Positions 43,308 through 52,487 are shown, numbered from the stretch's first letter. The stretch is DNA of 64,000 bases from Chelatococcus asaccharovorans (GCF_003201475.1 NZ_QJJK01000008.1:124001-188000), one strand, 5' to 3'. The notes: generated from the sequence alone by a model not told the origin. Program-made: numbers and translations.

Positions 43308-45130
43308 GCCAGCGCCTCCAAAACCTGGGCCTCCACATCGATCGTGCGATCCATCTGCGCCATCAGGCGGGGATCGTGGGTGGCGACGACGAGCGTGCGC
43401 CCGCGCGACAGGGCGATCAGCCCTTCCGTGACCATGGCCGCGGTGGCCGCGTCGAGATGGGCGGTCGGCTCGTCCACGAGAATGAGATCGATCCTCGGAT
43501 CCGCCGCGGCGCGTGCGAGGGCGAGCCGCAGCGCCTCGCCGCCGGAGAGCCCGATGCCTCCCTCGCCGAGCGGGGCGGCGCCATGGGCGGCGGCCACATC
43601 CCGCAGCGCCGCCACGGCGAGCGCCTTGTCAAGGTCGGTCGCGGTCAGGCCGTCGCGCCCCAGGGTGATGTTGCTCATGAGGCTGCCGGCAAAAATATGC
43701 GGCCGCTGGCCAATCCAGGCCATGCGCGTCCGGAGCTCTGCGGCGGACGCCCCGGTCAGCGCGCGACCATCGATGAGAATCTGGCCGGACTCCGGCGCGA
43801 CGAGCCCGGCGATCAGCGCAAGCAGGGTCGACTTGCCGGCGCCGCTGCGGCCCGTCAGCGCAACCTTCTCACCCGGCGCAATCGCCAAAGCGGCATCGGT
43901 GATCACCTGCCGCCCGGCGCCCGCATGGGCAAAGGCGAGGTTCTCGACAACCACTGATGGCCCGCCGCGGGCGGCAGCCGGAACGCGGGAAGCCTTCGCA
44001 TCCGCGCCGGGAAGGCCTACGCCGGTCGTCCTGAGCCCGTCGAGCGCATTGAGCGCCGCTTCTCCCGATGCCCTGTCGTGCCAGACGGACGACAGCTCGC
44101 GCAGCGGCTCGAAGAAGGCGGGCGCGATGAGGAGGACAAACAGGCCTTCAGCCAGGGTGAGCCGGCCGCTCCAGGCACCGAAATTGAGTTGCCCGAGGAG
44201 GTGGAAGCCCACATAGACCGCGACCATGGCAACCCCGAGCGCCGCGAAGAGCTCGAGCACCGCGGACGACAGGAAGGCGATGCGCAGGACGGCCATGGTG
44301 CGCTTGCGCAGGCCCTCCGCATGGGCGCGCAGCCGGGCAGCGGTCATGTCGACAGCGCCAAGCGCGCGAATGGTGGCAAGGCCGCGCAACCGGTCGAGCA
44401 GGAAGGCGTTCATGCCGCCGATCTCGACCATTTGCTCCTCGCTCGCCGCTTTGGCGCGCCAGCCGATCAGCGCCATGAAGACCGGAATGATCGGCCCGGC
44501 GATCAAGAGCGTCAGGGCGGCAACCCAGGAGAAGGCGAGGACCGTCAAGAGAATGGCGAGCGGAACGATGGTCACCCGGATGCGCACGGGCTGGAAGCGC
44601 GCCAGCAGCGGCACGACCGCCTCGGCCTGCTCGGCCAGCACACTGGCGGCGAGACCCGACGCGGGCCGCGCCTGATCGAGCGGCGAGCGCCCCGCCAGCG
44701 CCGCTGCCGCGTCATGCCGCAACTGGCTAAGCTTTCCGCGTGCCGCGCGGAACGCCAGTCGCCCGGCCCAGCCGTCGAGGGCGGCCCGCAGGGCGCCGAT
44801 GCCGAAGACCAGCGCCGCGGGCGCGACCGCATCGGCAAGGCCCGCCCCCCGGGCCATCCCGCCGACACTCCACGCGATGAGCCCGGCCTGGGGCAGCCAG
44901 AGCAGGGAGGACAGGGTCTGGACATAGCCCGCGGCACGCGCCGAGACATGAGCGGAGGCATGGGCGGAGGCCTGGGCAGAGACATGGGCGGAGGCATGGG
45001 CGGAAGCCTGCGCACGTGGATGCGCCTCGGCCTGCGCCTGCGGCGGCTCTCCCGCAAGGCCTGCCGGGCGCTCAGCCGGCAGGGCTCCCATACCGCCCAG
45101 CCTGCCGCGAGAATAGGCCATGTCCGTCAT
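43298..45130 (-). CDS. cydD: Thiol reductant ABC exporter subunit CydD, with repetitive N-terminal extension
   Basis: 610 residues, slightly long. Membrane domain then ATPase with Walker A GRSGAGKST, signature LSGGEALR, Walker B LILVDEPTAHLD. An unusual insert of six tandem 12-bp repeats near residues 39-66 encodes Ala-Ser-Ala-His/Gln-type repeats, before the first membrane helix; it should be flexible and cytoplasmic. Its ATG overlaps the stop of the regulator (ATGA). Confidence 0.94.
   Translation of the reverse strand: MTDMAYSRGRLGGMGALPAERPAGLAGEPPQAQAEAHPRAQASAHASAHVSAQASAHASAHVSARAAGYVQTLSSLLWLPQAGLIAWSVGGMARGAGLADAVAPAALVFGIGALRAALDGWAGRLAFRAARGKLSQLRHDAAAALAGRSPLDQARPASGLAASVLAEQAEAVVPLLARFQPVRIRVTIVPLAILLTVLAFSWVAALTLLIAGPIIPVFMALIGWRAKAASEEQMVEIGGMNAFLLDRLRGLATIRALGAVDMTAARLRAHAEGLRKRTMAVLRIAFLSSAVLELFAALGVAMVAVYVGFHLLGQLNFGAWSGRLTLAEGLFVLLIAPAFFEPLRELSSVWHDRASGEAALNALDGLRTTGVGLPGADAKASRVPAAARGGPSVVVENLAFAHAGAGRQVITDAALAIAPGEKVALTGRSGAGKSTLLALIAGLVAPESGQILIDGRALTGASAAELRTRMAWIGQRPHIFAGSLMSNITLGRDGLTATDLDKALAVAALRDVAAAHGAAPLGEGGIGLSGGEALRLALARAAADPRIDLILVDEPTAHLDAATAAMVTEGLIALSRGRTLVVATHDPRLMAQMDRTIDVEAQVLEALACV
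44943..45014 (-). repeat. Six 12-bp tandem repeats inside cydD
   Basis: Period 12 with a clear higher-order pattern of two 36-bp blocks (each of three related 12-mers such as GAGGCATGGGCG). They stay in frame and add an Ala/Ser/His/Val/Gln-rich segment to CydD. Confidence 0.88.
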
Positions 45131-45705
45131 GGCTCAGCCCCCTGCCGAGAACGCTTCGAGCGCCCGAGGGAGACGATCTTGTCCTTTGTCTCGAGGAGCT
45201 TCGTGACCTTCGCGCCGAGGGCCAGCAATGTGGCGAGCCGCGCCGTCTCAAGCTGCTTCACATCGTCATACCAGTTGGTGAGTTGCTCGATGAGCCCGTG
45301 CATCTCCGCCATGCGGGCCTGCGCGTGACGCTCGGCCTCGCTGGCCGGCTGCTGCATCAGAATCTCGCGCAGCACCGACAAGGTGGGATCCACCTCACGC
45401 TTCTTCCGTTCTTCCGCCAGGGTGCGCAAGATCTGCCAGACATCGTCCGGTGTCGTGAAGAAGTCACGCCGGTCGTTCGGGACATGTTTGAGCAGAACCA
45501 GCTTCCAGGCTTGCAATTCCCTCAGGCTCATCGAGACGTTGGAGCGCGATATGCCAAGTGCCTCCACGATCTCATCGGCGCAGAGCGGCTGCGGCGAGAC
45601 ATAGAGAAGCGCGTAGACCTGACCCACAGTGCGGTTGATGCCCCAACGCGAACCCATCTCGCCGAAATGGAGGACAAAGGCTTGCACGAGAGGGGGCAGG
45701 TTCAT
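45127..45705 (-). CDS. GbsR/MarR-family transcriptional regulator of the cyd operon
   Basis: 192 residues (ATG 45705; a GTG immediately upstream is an alternative). The winged helix reads 'LCADEIVEALGISRSNVSMSLRELQAWKLVLLKHV', followed by a helical dimerisation region. GbsR proteins are best known for osmoprotectant genes, but this one heads the cyd operon and overlaps cydD, so it probably regulates cytochrome bd. A 20-bp perfect palindrome lies 24 bp upstream of its start, a likely autoregulatory operator. Confidence 0.9.
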   Translation of the reverse strand: MNLPPLVQAFVLHFGEMGSRWGINRTVGQVYALLYVSPQPLCADEIVEALGISRSNVSMSLRELQAWKLVLLKHVPNDRRDFFTTPDDVWQILRTLAEERKKREVDPTLSVLREILMQQPASEAERHAQARMAEMHGLIEQLTNWYDDVKQLETARLATLLALGAKVTKLLETKDKIVSLGRSKRSRQGAEP

Positions 45706-45728
45706 CACAAATTTCCGTATGGACAGTT

Positions 45729-45748
45729 ATTTCAGAAATTTCTGAAAT
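45729..45748. promoter_or_regulatory. 20-bp perfect palindromic operator candidate
   Basis: ATTTCAGAAATTTCTGAAAT equals its own reverse complement. It stands in an AT-rich strip just upstream of the GbsR-type regulator that leads the cyd operon. Size and symmetry fit a dimeric MarR/GbsR-type repressor overlapping the promoter. Confidence 0.7.
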
Positions 45749-45888
45749 TTACATATTCGCCAATTGACCAGCCGGCAAGCCCCCTCTTCACCGGGAGGCC
45801 CACCATCCACACGAACCTCATGCCGTCACCCGACACGAGCGCATGTCCATCTCGCATAAACCAGACGGGCATTCCCGGCCCGCTCGCG

Positions 45889-45990
45889 CACATCCGACTT
45901 GAGTGGACTGGTCCGGTACCATTCAAGCCGGTGAATTTGATCGACGACTTTCGAGCAGAGCCAATCCGCAAGAGACGGACCTGCTCTGGG
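45889..45990 (+). repeat. Two-hairpin dispersed repeat A, copy f
   Basis: CACATCCGACTTGAGTGGAC, a second arm ATTCAAGCC, GTGAATTTGATCG and the terminal GCCAATCCGCAAGAGACGG followed by ACCTGCTC. Both hairpins are recognisable though worn. Confidence 0.75.
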
Positions 45991-46123
45991 ATCGAGCCTG
46001 CTCGACCCTGCTCATTCACGCAACCGCCGCCGGTCCATCAGCGAAGGCGTACGGGCAGCAGCAACCAACGGAACCTCCCTTTTGCAGGCAGGCGGATACT
46101 ACCGAAGATCGATACAGTTTGGA

Positions 46124-46137
46124 TTGATTCTCATCAA
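46124..46137. promoter_or_regulatory. Perfect FNR/FixK-type box upstream of the cation efflux gene
   Basis: TTGATTCTCATCAA matches TTGAT-N4-ATCAA at every fixed base. It lies about 107 bp before the efflux gene start. A -10-like GATATCA about 53 bp downstream would place it near the -61.5 class I position. The site is clear; the promoter geometry is less so. Confidence 0.6.
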
Positions 46138-46243
46138 ATTCAATGATTGCTTTCGTCATGGACAGGCTATTGCTTTGGCGGATATCAGCTTGGCACTGCC
46201 TTGCCCCGCCGGGGCGCCGCGCAGCGATGGAAGGAGTTTCCCG

Positions 46244-47239
46244 ATGCACAGCCACGCGCTCGACAAATGGCAACACGAGCATGTGTTTCTCGGTGAACGG
46301 CACCAGAGGAACGAGCGGCGGACATGGCTCGTCGTCGGTCTGACAGCCGCCATGATGGTCGTCGAAATCGTCGGCGGCGCGATCTACGGCTCGATGGCGC
46401 TGGTCGCTGACGGCTGGCACATGTCGACGCATGCGGCAGCGCTCGGCATCGCGGCCCTCGCCTACCGTTTCGCACGGACCCACGCCCATGATCCGCGCTT
46501 CTCCTTCGGTACGGGCAAGGTCGGGGAACTCGCGGCCTTTGCCAGTGCGATGATCCTCCTGTCCGTTGCCCTGATGATCGGCTACGAGAGCGTGCTCAGG
46601 CTCGTGTCGCCGGTTGCGATCGATTTCGCGCAGGCGCTGCCCATCGCCGCCGTCGGCCTCCTCGTCAATCTGGGGAGCGCGTGGCTGCTGCATGACCACG
46701 ACCACGGGGGCGAGAGCGGCCATCACCACGGCCATGATCACAGCCACGGCGCTCACGGCCACGGTCATGGTCACGATGATGGTCACGATCACGGCCATCA
46801 TGGCCACGACAGCAACATGCGCGCGGCCTATATTCATGTGATGGCGGATGCGTTGACGTCGGTCCTCGCCATTGTCGCGCTGATCGGCGGCAGCCTTTAT
46901 GGCCTGACCTGGCTGGACCCGGCGATGGGCCTCGTCGGCACCGCCGTCATTCTCTTGTGGTCCGTGAGCCTCATCCGCTCAGCGGGCGCCGTGCTGCTCG
47001 ATACCATACCCAACACGGCGCTTGACGGGCGCGTACGCGAGCGCCTCGAGGTGAGCGGCGACCGGGTCGCCGATCTCCATCTGTGGCGGCTCGGCCCTGG
47101 CCACACCGGCGTGATTGCGACAATCATATCCGACGCGCCCCAGGATCCAGCGGCTTACAAGGAACGGTTGCGCCACATTCCCGGCCTGTCCCATGTCACG
47201 ATTGAGGTGCAGACCTGCCCGGACCATGCGCCGCTTTGA
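46244..47239 (+). CDS. dmeF: Cation diffusion facilitator, DmeF type
   Basis: 331 residues from ATG 46244 (GGAG upstream). Exports divalent metals such as Co2+, Ni2+ or Cd2+ in exchange for protons. TM2 metal site 'VADGWHMSTHAAAL' and TM5 site 'HVMADALTSV' are intact. Between TM4 and TM5 lies a long His/Asp/Gly loop (residues 150-189, nearly half His), typical of DmeF. No adjacent DmeR-type repressor is seen, which is unusual; an FNR/FixK box upstream suggests redox control instead. Confidence 0.92.
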   Translation: MHSHALDKWQHEHVFLGERHQRNERRTWLVVGLTAAMMVVEIVGGAIYGSMALVADGWHMSTHAAALGIAALAYRFARTHAHDPRFSFGTGKVGELAAFASAMILLSVALMIGYESVLRLVSPVAIDFAQALPIAAVGLLVNLGSAWLLHDHDHGGESGHHHGHDHSHGAHGHGHGHDDGHDHGHHGHDSNMRAAYIHVMADALTSVLAIVALIGGSLYGLTWLDPAMGLVGTAVILLWSVSLIRSAGAVLLDTIPNTALDGRVRERLEVSGDRVADLHLWRLGPGHTGVIATIISDAPQDPAAYKERLRHIPGLSHVTIEVQTCPDHAPL

Positions 47240-47335
47240 TCCACCCGAGCCGCACGGACCGGAACGTCGCGCCAATTCAGGATAGCGACGCGATCGACAT
47301 CCCTGTCAACGCGACGGGGATGTCGAAGATGGTGC

Positions 47336-48274
47336 TCACGGCGTATGTCGCGGTGAGTAGCCGTATTTGCGCTTGAAGTTGCGATAGAATGTCGAGACAT
47401 CATTAAAGCCGCTGTCAAAGGCGATATTGATAATCTTTTTCTCGACTGTTGAGGCAAGCTCTTTCCGCGCAGCCTCAAGCCTATAGTGGAGAATTGTATC
47501 CCTCAAGGACAATCCCGAGTCCTCAAATATCTTATAGAGCTTGCGTTGCGATACATTAAAATTTCGCGATATCTTTGCCGCTCCGAGATCGTGGAGTTCA
47601 AGATTGTTCTTGATATAATCGATGATCTCATTAGCAAGTCGCGCCTTGTTGCTACCGTCTTCGCGAGCCACCTGGTCGCGGAGGAACGCCCGGAGCATTT
47701 CCACGATACTCTGGCGAATGGAGAGATCGAGGTAACGCGAGATATCGTCGTTCGCATATCTTATGAAAAAATCGACAAAGAACGATATGTAATCACTCAA
47801 CGCATTCGAGCTAACCATAACTGATTTGTTACGGATGAGCGAACGAAGATCGGAAACGCTGGATAGCTCGATCCACGAAAACTGCGCCGCTTCCTCACCC
47901 GGGAGAATGTCGAGCTGAAACGGTGCATCTGCATGAACGATGGCAACCCCGAGCGGATCGACCGTCATGCTGCGACCATCGCAGGTCAACCTGGCCTGAC
48001 CACGAAGCACGTTGATGGCAACGAGGCTCGTGGTCTCTGCTGAAACAAGCTTGGCATTGCGTGTCAGTGTTCCGGGTGTCAGCGTCGCGCTGATCACACG
48101 CGCGTCATCAAACAATGCAACTTGCGCCTGCGCTGAGAATTCACCACCCTGATATATATCAAAGGCTGATCTCAGCAAATCGCCGCAGAATTCCTCACGA
48201 AATGGTCTATCGTACTCAGAGTAGCCTCTTTCCAGTACTTTTCCCACTTCGCTGGTTATTTCCTGATTTTTCAT
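47336..48274 (-). CDS. AraC-family regulator with cupin-type N-terminus, AT-richer
   Basis: 312 residues from ATG 48274 (AGGG upstream). The C-terminal domain has both AraC helices ('AKISRNFNVSQRKLYKIFEDSG', 'IAFDSGFNDVSTFYRNFKRKYGYSPR'); the N-terminal half resembles NphR/FeaR-like ligand domains ('VNPLGVAIVHAD'-type strand). Base composition is visibly poorer in G+C than all neighbours, with AT-ending codons, which suggests transfer. It is convergent with the efflux gene and has no obvious target beside it. Confidence 0.9.
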   Translation of the reverse strand: MKNQEITSEVGKVLERGYSEYDRPFREEFCGDLLRSAFDIYQGGEFSAQAQVALFDDARVISATLTPGTLTRNAKLVSAETTSLVAINVLRGQARLTCDGRSMTVDPLGVAIVHADAPFQLDILPGEEAAQFSWIELSSVSDLRSLIRNKSVMVSSNALSDYISFFVDFFIRYANDDISRYLDLSIRQSIVEMLRAFLRDQVAREDGSNKARLANEIIDYIKNNLELHDLGAAKISRNFNVSQRKLYKIFEDSGLSLRDTILHYRLEAARKELASTVEKKIINIAFDSGFNDVSTFYRNFKRKYGYSPRHTP

Positions 48275-49007
48275 GACATGCCCTGCTACGCCACTTCGCT
48301 GATTGCGAGAGACAGCAGAAAATCTGAACACGGACGGCACTCACAGCAATGCAATTGCCGCACATAGAGTTGCAGACATCGCAATTTGGCCCCCAATATC
48401 GCTATTTTCGACACAAAATTATCAATTGATTAATTTTATACTGCAATTAACATCGCAAAATGGAATAAAATTACAATACATTTTTGCGTATATCATTCAA
48501 ATATTATTCATATACGCATCAATACGTTATCAGAACCTATCCAGCATAAAGCGGAGATCGCAATCCCTATTTCACACATCGCGCTGTCCCAGGGGCTGCG
48601 GCCTGTCGTCATAATCATGGAAGGCAACGCGCGTCACGGAGGCCTAAATGGGCGGCTCCCGTCTTCGCGCGATGGCCGAACCACGCTCCGCATTGATCAC
48701 GACATCGCCGCCATCGGCTCCCGGCACCTCGGATACGCCTGCCGGGGAGATGAAGTTTGCACAGCTCAAGCTGGAGGTGAACAGGTTTTTGCACGTTTTG
48801 ATATATATATTTCTGTTGACACAACCTGCGCACTATTCCGCTCTTCGGCCGAGAGCGTGCTGGATGCCCTCGCCCACCGACCGATGTCGCCCAGGGATCT
48901 CGTGGTATCGGCGGAGCCCCATGGCGGCATCCGCGGCGGTTTTCATCCTGTCTCGTGCGACCCGCTTGCCAGGCGGCCTTCGGCCGTCATAGGGGCCACC
49001 CGAGGCG
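48275..49007. other. 730-bp gene-free region, strongly AT-rich at 48380-48545
   Basis: No supportable gene. The AT-rich part, directly upstream of the AT-rich AraC gene, looks like its promoter and like transferred DNA. A palindrome ATCAATTGAT lies near 48421-48430. The rest is ordinary GC-rich DNA with spurious frames. Confidence 0.55.
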
Positions 49008-49739
49008 TCACTGCGATCGCGGCTGCGATTGCGCGCCCATGACGCTGACGATGACGCAGCTCTTCGCCGAGGGCAGCAGCATCACGCGCTCGCCGCGCAC
49101 TGTCATGATGTTGCGCACGCCGACAAGCCCCTCAAGAGCCCGGCCGCCCTCCTTGCCAAGGCTGGCCCCGATGGCCTCGCAGCTTCGGGGGCTCGGAATA
49201 ACCTGCACCAACACCCCTTCGCATTGGTTCTCGCTCATCGGCGCGGCGACCAGGATGCTGCTGGCCTTGTTGAGCCCAGGCCGGCCGCTGTAGCTCAGTC
49301 CCATGAGCTGCCAGAACATATGCGCGTTTGGTTGATCGCGATTCCAGACGGATTGCACGGCGTAGTCCGTATCCGCAGCCATATTGCCAAGATGATTGAC
49401 GATGGGCGTGCAATTCTGCAGTCCGGCCTGCAGGGCATGCTGCGTGTAAAGGGGCACTTGCGCCTGCGGGGCCGCCGCTTCCTCCGTCGCCCCTCCCGCC
49501 CCTTCGGCGGGTTGCGGAGCCTCGGCCTTCACAGCCTCGGCGGGTTCTGCCGGCGCGGGCTGCGCCTTGGGCGCCGCAGCGGGTCTTGGCTTGGCGGCCG
49601 GCCGTTTTGCTGCGGGCTGGGCCTGGGCCACTTGCTGCGGTGCCGCGTCGATGGCCGTTGCATCCTGTGCCATGATGACGGCACCTATGGTGCATAGGAT
49701 GAGGGCGATATAGGCCGTGTACTTGATGATCTTGAGCAT
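49008..49739 (-). CDS. Exported Ala/Pro-rich hypothetical protein
   Basis: 243 residues, ATG after AGGG. An N-terminal signal or anchor ('YTAYIALILCTIGAVIMA') is followed by about 70 residues of Ala/Pro/Lys/Glu repeats ('AAKRPAAKPRPAAAPKAQPAPAEPAE'), a wall- or periplasm-spanning linker, and a globular C-terminal domain of ~145 residues with three cysteines ('LQNCTPIV', 'NQCEGVLVQ', 'AKSCVIVSVMG'). Layout suggests a periplasmic protein; family unknown. Confidence 0.75.
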   Translation of the reverse strand: MLKIIKYTAYIALILCTIGAVIMAQDATAIDAAPQQVAQAQPAAKRPAAKPRPAAAPKAQPAPAEPAEAVKAEAPQPAEGAGGATEEAAAPQAQVPLYTQHALQAGLQNCTPIVNHLGNMAADTDYAVQSVWNRDQPNAHMFWQLMGLSYSGRPGLNKASSILVAAPMSENQCEGVLVQVIPSPRSCEAIGASLGKEGGRALEGLVGVRNIMTVRGERVMLLPSAKSCVIVSVMGAQSQPRSQ

Positions 49740-50134
49740 TGTGCAATCCCTGCGCCATCAGCACATCCGCTTGGAGGCGTAAGCGACAAGCCATTCAAGC
49801 GGCGTGCATGCAACTTAGAGTTGATTAACCATGACCGCACATCCACGCAGATTGCGCGGCATCGTCCGCAACCGACATTGCAAGCCGCGCCGCCGGGCTC
49901 GAACGCCCCAGCCGACAACAGGCGGGTCGAGGGGATCGGGCACGTGATTACAGGCCCGGGCCCCCGCATGAGCGGATACACGGGCTCGCAGATCCATGAG
50001 CGCTTGGATATAGGGGCGGGAAGACGTATGGGCCGGTGGCCGTCCCCCGGGCCGGCGGAGAGAACCCGTCGCCTCGCAGCCCGGGACATCGAAGCAGCAT
50101 ATCGAAGCAGGACGTGGAAGCAGGACGTAGAAGC
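49740..50134. other. Divergent spacer
   Basis: About 395 bp, with both promoters and a short GAAGCAGGACGT near-tandem repeat at 50090-50133 just before the MBL gene start. No gene supportable. Confidence 0.45.
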
Positions 50135-51049
50135 ATGAGCGATATTCCGTTTGACCTGAACTTCGAGGCCGAGCCCGGCATCGCTGTCGCGGTTGCGCCC
50201 GGCATCCGGCGTGTTCTGGCGCGAAACGCGAGCCCCTTCACCGGCAAGGGGACCTGCAGCTACATCGTCGGACGCGGCAAGGTCGCCGTGATCGACCCCG
50301 GCCCGGACGACGCCCGGCATATCAACGCCCTCCTCGAGGCGGTCCGCAATGAGACGGTCAGCCACGTGGTGGTCACGCATACCCATCGCGACCATTCACC
50401 CGCCGCCGCGGCGATCCGCGCCGCGACCGGCGCGGTGATCGTCGGCTGCGGGCCGCATCGGCCATCCCGGCCTTGGGCGGAAGGTGAAGAGCCGCGGGGC
50501 GAATCAGGCGCCGACCGTGACTACCGGCCCGATAGCGAGATGCTGGACGGTGATACGGTGTCTGGCCCTGGCTGGACTCTCACGGCGGTCGCGACCCCCG
50601 GACACACGGCCAATCATCTCGCCTTCGCCTTCACCGAGGCCAATGCGCTCTTCTCCGGCGATCATGTCATGGCCTGGTCGACGACGATCGTCGCACCGCC
50701 GGATGGCTCAATGACCGATTACAAGGCGTCCCTCATCCGCCTTCAGGAGCGCTCCGAGGGCATCTACTGGCCGGGGCATGGCGGTCCGGTGCGGGAGCCG
50801 GCGCGATTTCTGCGCGCGCTCCTCCACCATCGCCTGCAGCGCGAGGCGGCGATCCTGGGGCGCATCAGGAGCGGTGACCGCACCATCGCCGATATCGTTC
50901 CGCGGCTCTATGAAGGGCTCAATGCGGCGCTGCTGCCGGCGGCTGCCCTCTCCGTCTTCGCCCATCTCGAGGATCTCGTGGCGCGGCGGCTCGTCGTGAC
51001 CGATGGCCCCGCGACGCTCACGGCCCGCTACCGGCCTGGCGGGTCCTAA
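50135..51049 (+). CDS. MBL-fold metallohydrolase (LACTB2-like)
   Basis: 304 residues from ATG 50135. The zinc motif is T-H-T-H-R-D-H, later ligands in 'ATPGHTANHLAF', 'LFSGDHVM' and 'YWPGHGGPV'. The C-terminal winged-helix-like extension ('LHHRLQREAAILGRIRSGDRTIADIVPRLYEGL') is typical of the LACTB2/endoribonuclease-like group. Possible substrates are RNA or thioesters; not assignable. Confidence 0.9.
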   Translation: MSDIPFDLNFEAEPGIAVAVAPGIRRVLARNASPFTGKGTCSYIVGRGKVAVIDPGPDDARHINALLEAVRNETVSHVVVTHTHRDHSPAAAAIRAATGAVIVGCGPHRPSRPWAEGEEPRGESGADRDYRPDSEMLDGDTVSGPGWTLTAVATPGHTANHLAFAFTEANALFSGDHVMAWSTTIVAPPDGSMTDYKASLIRLQERSEGIYWPGHGGPVREPARFLRALLHHRLQREAAILGRIRSGDRTIADIVPRLYEGLNAALLPAAALSVFAHLEDLVARRLVVTDGPATLTARYRPGGS

Positions 51050-51098
51050 AGCAATCCGACGTCAGTGGAATTGCCTGGTACCCTGACAAGGTGAAGTT

Positions 51099-51593
51099 AT
51101 GCGCAAAGACGATGGCATTCTTCCACAATATCATATTGCCGAAACGTCCGGCTGGTCAGTGAACCATCGCATCAATTCAGCGCTCCCTGGCTACCTGATG
51201 ATTGCTTCGACACAAGCCACGACTGATCTGAGCGATCTGCCTGCCGAAGCATTAGGCGTGATGGGGACGGTGTTCGCAAAGGTCCAGCGCGCGCTGAATG
51301 CGCTCGGTGCCCGTCGGGTCTACATCGCCCGCTATGGGCACTCCCCAGGCTACCCGATCCATTTTCACGCGATCCCTATCTATGAGTGGGTTGAAGACCT
51401 TTTCTGGAAGGATGATCGCTATCGGATGCTCGAGCAGTTCGCAGACGGGCCGGGAGAGACACCCACTGACGGCGCGGAGCTAACATTGTTCGTCTGGCGA
51501 GAATTCTGCGAACGAACTGATCCGCCGCCAATTAAGGGGCCATCGGTGTCGGAAACCATCGCACTCCTACGTCAGCTCATCCAATGTTCGTGA
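51099..51593 (+). CDS. HIT-like (histidine triad) family protein
   Basis: 164 residues. The C-terminal part of the HIT fold is visible: 'ARRVYIARYGHSPGYPIHFHAIPIYEW'. In H-x-H-x-H the first His is Pro (P-I-H-F-H), but the middle nucleophilic His remains. The N-terminal 'SGWSVNHRINSALPGYLMIASTQATTDLSDLPAEALGVMGTVFAKVQRAL' is as in AP4A/FHIT-like relatives. It might act as a nucleotidyl hydrolase or be degenerate. Confidence 0.75.
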   Translation: MRKDDGILPQYHIAETSGWSVNHRINSALPGYLMIASTQATTDLSDLPAEALGVMGTVFAKVQRALNALGARRVYIARYGHSPGYPIHFHAIPIYEWVEDLFWKDDRYRMLEQFADGPGETPTDGAELTLFVWREFCERTDPPPIKGPSVSETIALLRQLIQCS

Positions 51594-51686
51594 GACCGGG
51601 ATTTCGCGTCAGGCCGACCAGGGTTTTGGCAGGGATGCGCCAAAAGCCGCTATTGCCAAGCCGGACTCGCGAAAGACTTCGGGAGG

Positions 51687-52487
51687 TCAGCTCGCACTGC
51701 CTTCGGCGCTTTCGTCCGTGGCATCCGACAGCGCATCCAGAAACTGTTCGATGCGTTCGGCACCAACCGCCAGCGCAAAATCCGCGATGCCGTGGCGCAC
51801 GACGGTGCGGACATCGACGCGCACGCCCTGCGCGCGGGGCGTGAAGCGGATTGTTATGTCGACGGGCAGCCGCAGAATGGGGGTATGGTCGACGGCGTCT
51901 ATGCGACCGATTCCAACGCGGCCCTTGCCGGGGATGGCTTCGACAACATCCCACCCCAGGTCGCGGGCCACCTTCAGGGCCGCGTTGAATGCCGGCGCCA
52001 TCGGTACGTCGAGATCGAGCGGCTCGACGACGCCCCTTCCGGGGATCGATGCCTGTCGCACCACGCCAGGCGCAAGGGAGGGGGTCACGCCATGGCGCGC
52101 AGCCAGCGCGGCGCGCGAGAGGGAAAAGGCCGGTGGCCGAGCGACATCTGTCGCGACATCCTGCGGCCTGTGCGCGCGCAGCCCCTCGACGAGGACATAG
52201 GCTGGCCCGGCCAGCACGACGAGGGCGAGCACGATGCCGGCAAGAGCCGCGCCCAGGCCGCGCGCACCGTCCCGCCAGATCACGACAAAGGCCAGCAGGG
52301 CCAGCAGGACGGCGAGCAGGGCGATCGCCGGTGCGACCGTCAATACGGCCAGAGCATCCGGAAGGTCCACATGCCCGAAGCGCAGGAGCCCCAATCCGAA
52401 GAGCATCACAACGACCGCAAAGAGGCCGATCCAGCGACTGGCCGGCGCCATCCACGTGACCGGCTCGTGCAACGTTACGCGTCGCAT
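51687..52487 (-). CDS. DUF1499-family membrane protein
   Basis: 266 residues; start ATG 52487 preceded by GGAG. Three or more N-terminal membrane helices ('WIGLFAVVVMLFGLGLLRFG', 'AVLTVAPAIALLAVLLALLAFVVIW', 'GAALAGIVLALVVLAGPAYVL') and a C-terminal DUF1499 domain ('AFNAALKVARDLGWDVV', 'GRIDAVDHTPILRLPVDITIRFTPRAQGVRVDVRTVVRHGIADFALAVGAERIEQFLDAL'). Function of the domain unknown. Confidence 0.85.
   Translation of the reverse strand: MRRVTLHEPVTWMAPASRWIGLFAVVVMLFGLGLLRFGHVDLPDALAVLTVAPAIALLAVLLALLAFVVIWRDGARGLGAALAGIVLALVVLAGPAYVLVEGLRAHRPQDVATDVARPPAFSLSRAALAARHGVTPSLAPGVVRQASIPGRGVVEPLDLDVPMAPAFNAALKVARDLGWDVVEAIPGKGRVGIGRIDAVDHTPILRLPVDITIRFTPRAQGVRVDVRTVVRHGIADFALAVGAERIEQFLDALSDATDESAEGSAS

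Larger units (their letters stand above)
45749..46243. other. Divergent spacer between cyd operon and cation efflux gene
   Basis: About 495 bp, including repeat A copy f and an FNR/FixK box (below). No gene supportable; frames across it are carried by the repeat. Confidence 0.55.

Noticed and set aside
46082-46243. Upstream extension of the cation efflux protein
   Set aside because: The added 54 residues have no similarity to the family, and ATG 46244 has a good ribosome site and correct length.
48617-49042. Frame upstream of the Ala/Pro-rich protein gene
   Set aside because: No ribosome site, crosses into the 3' end of the opposite gene, no motif.
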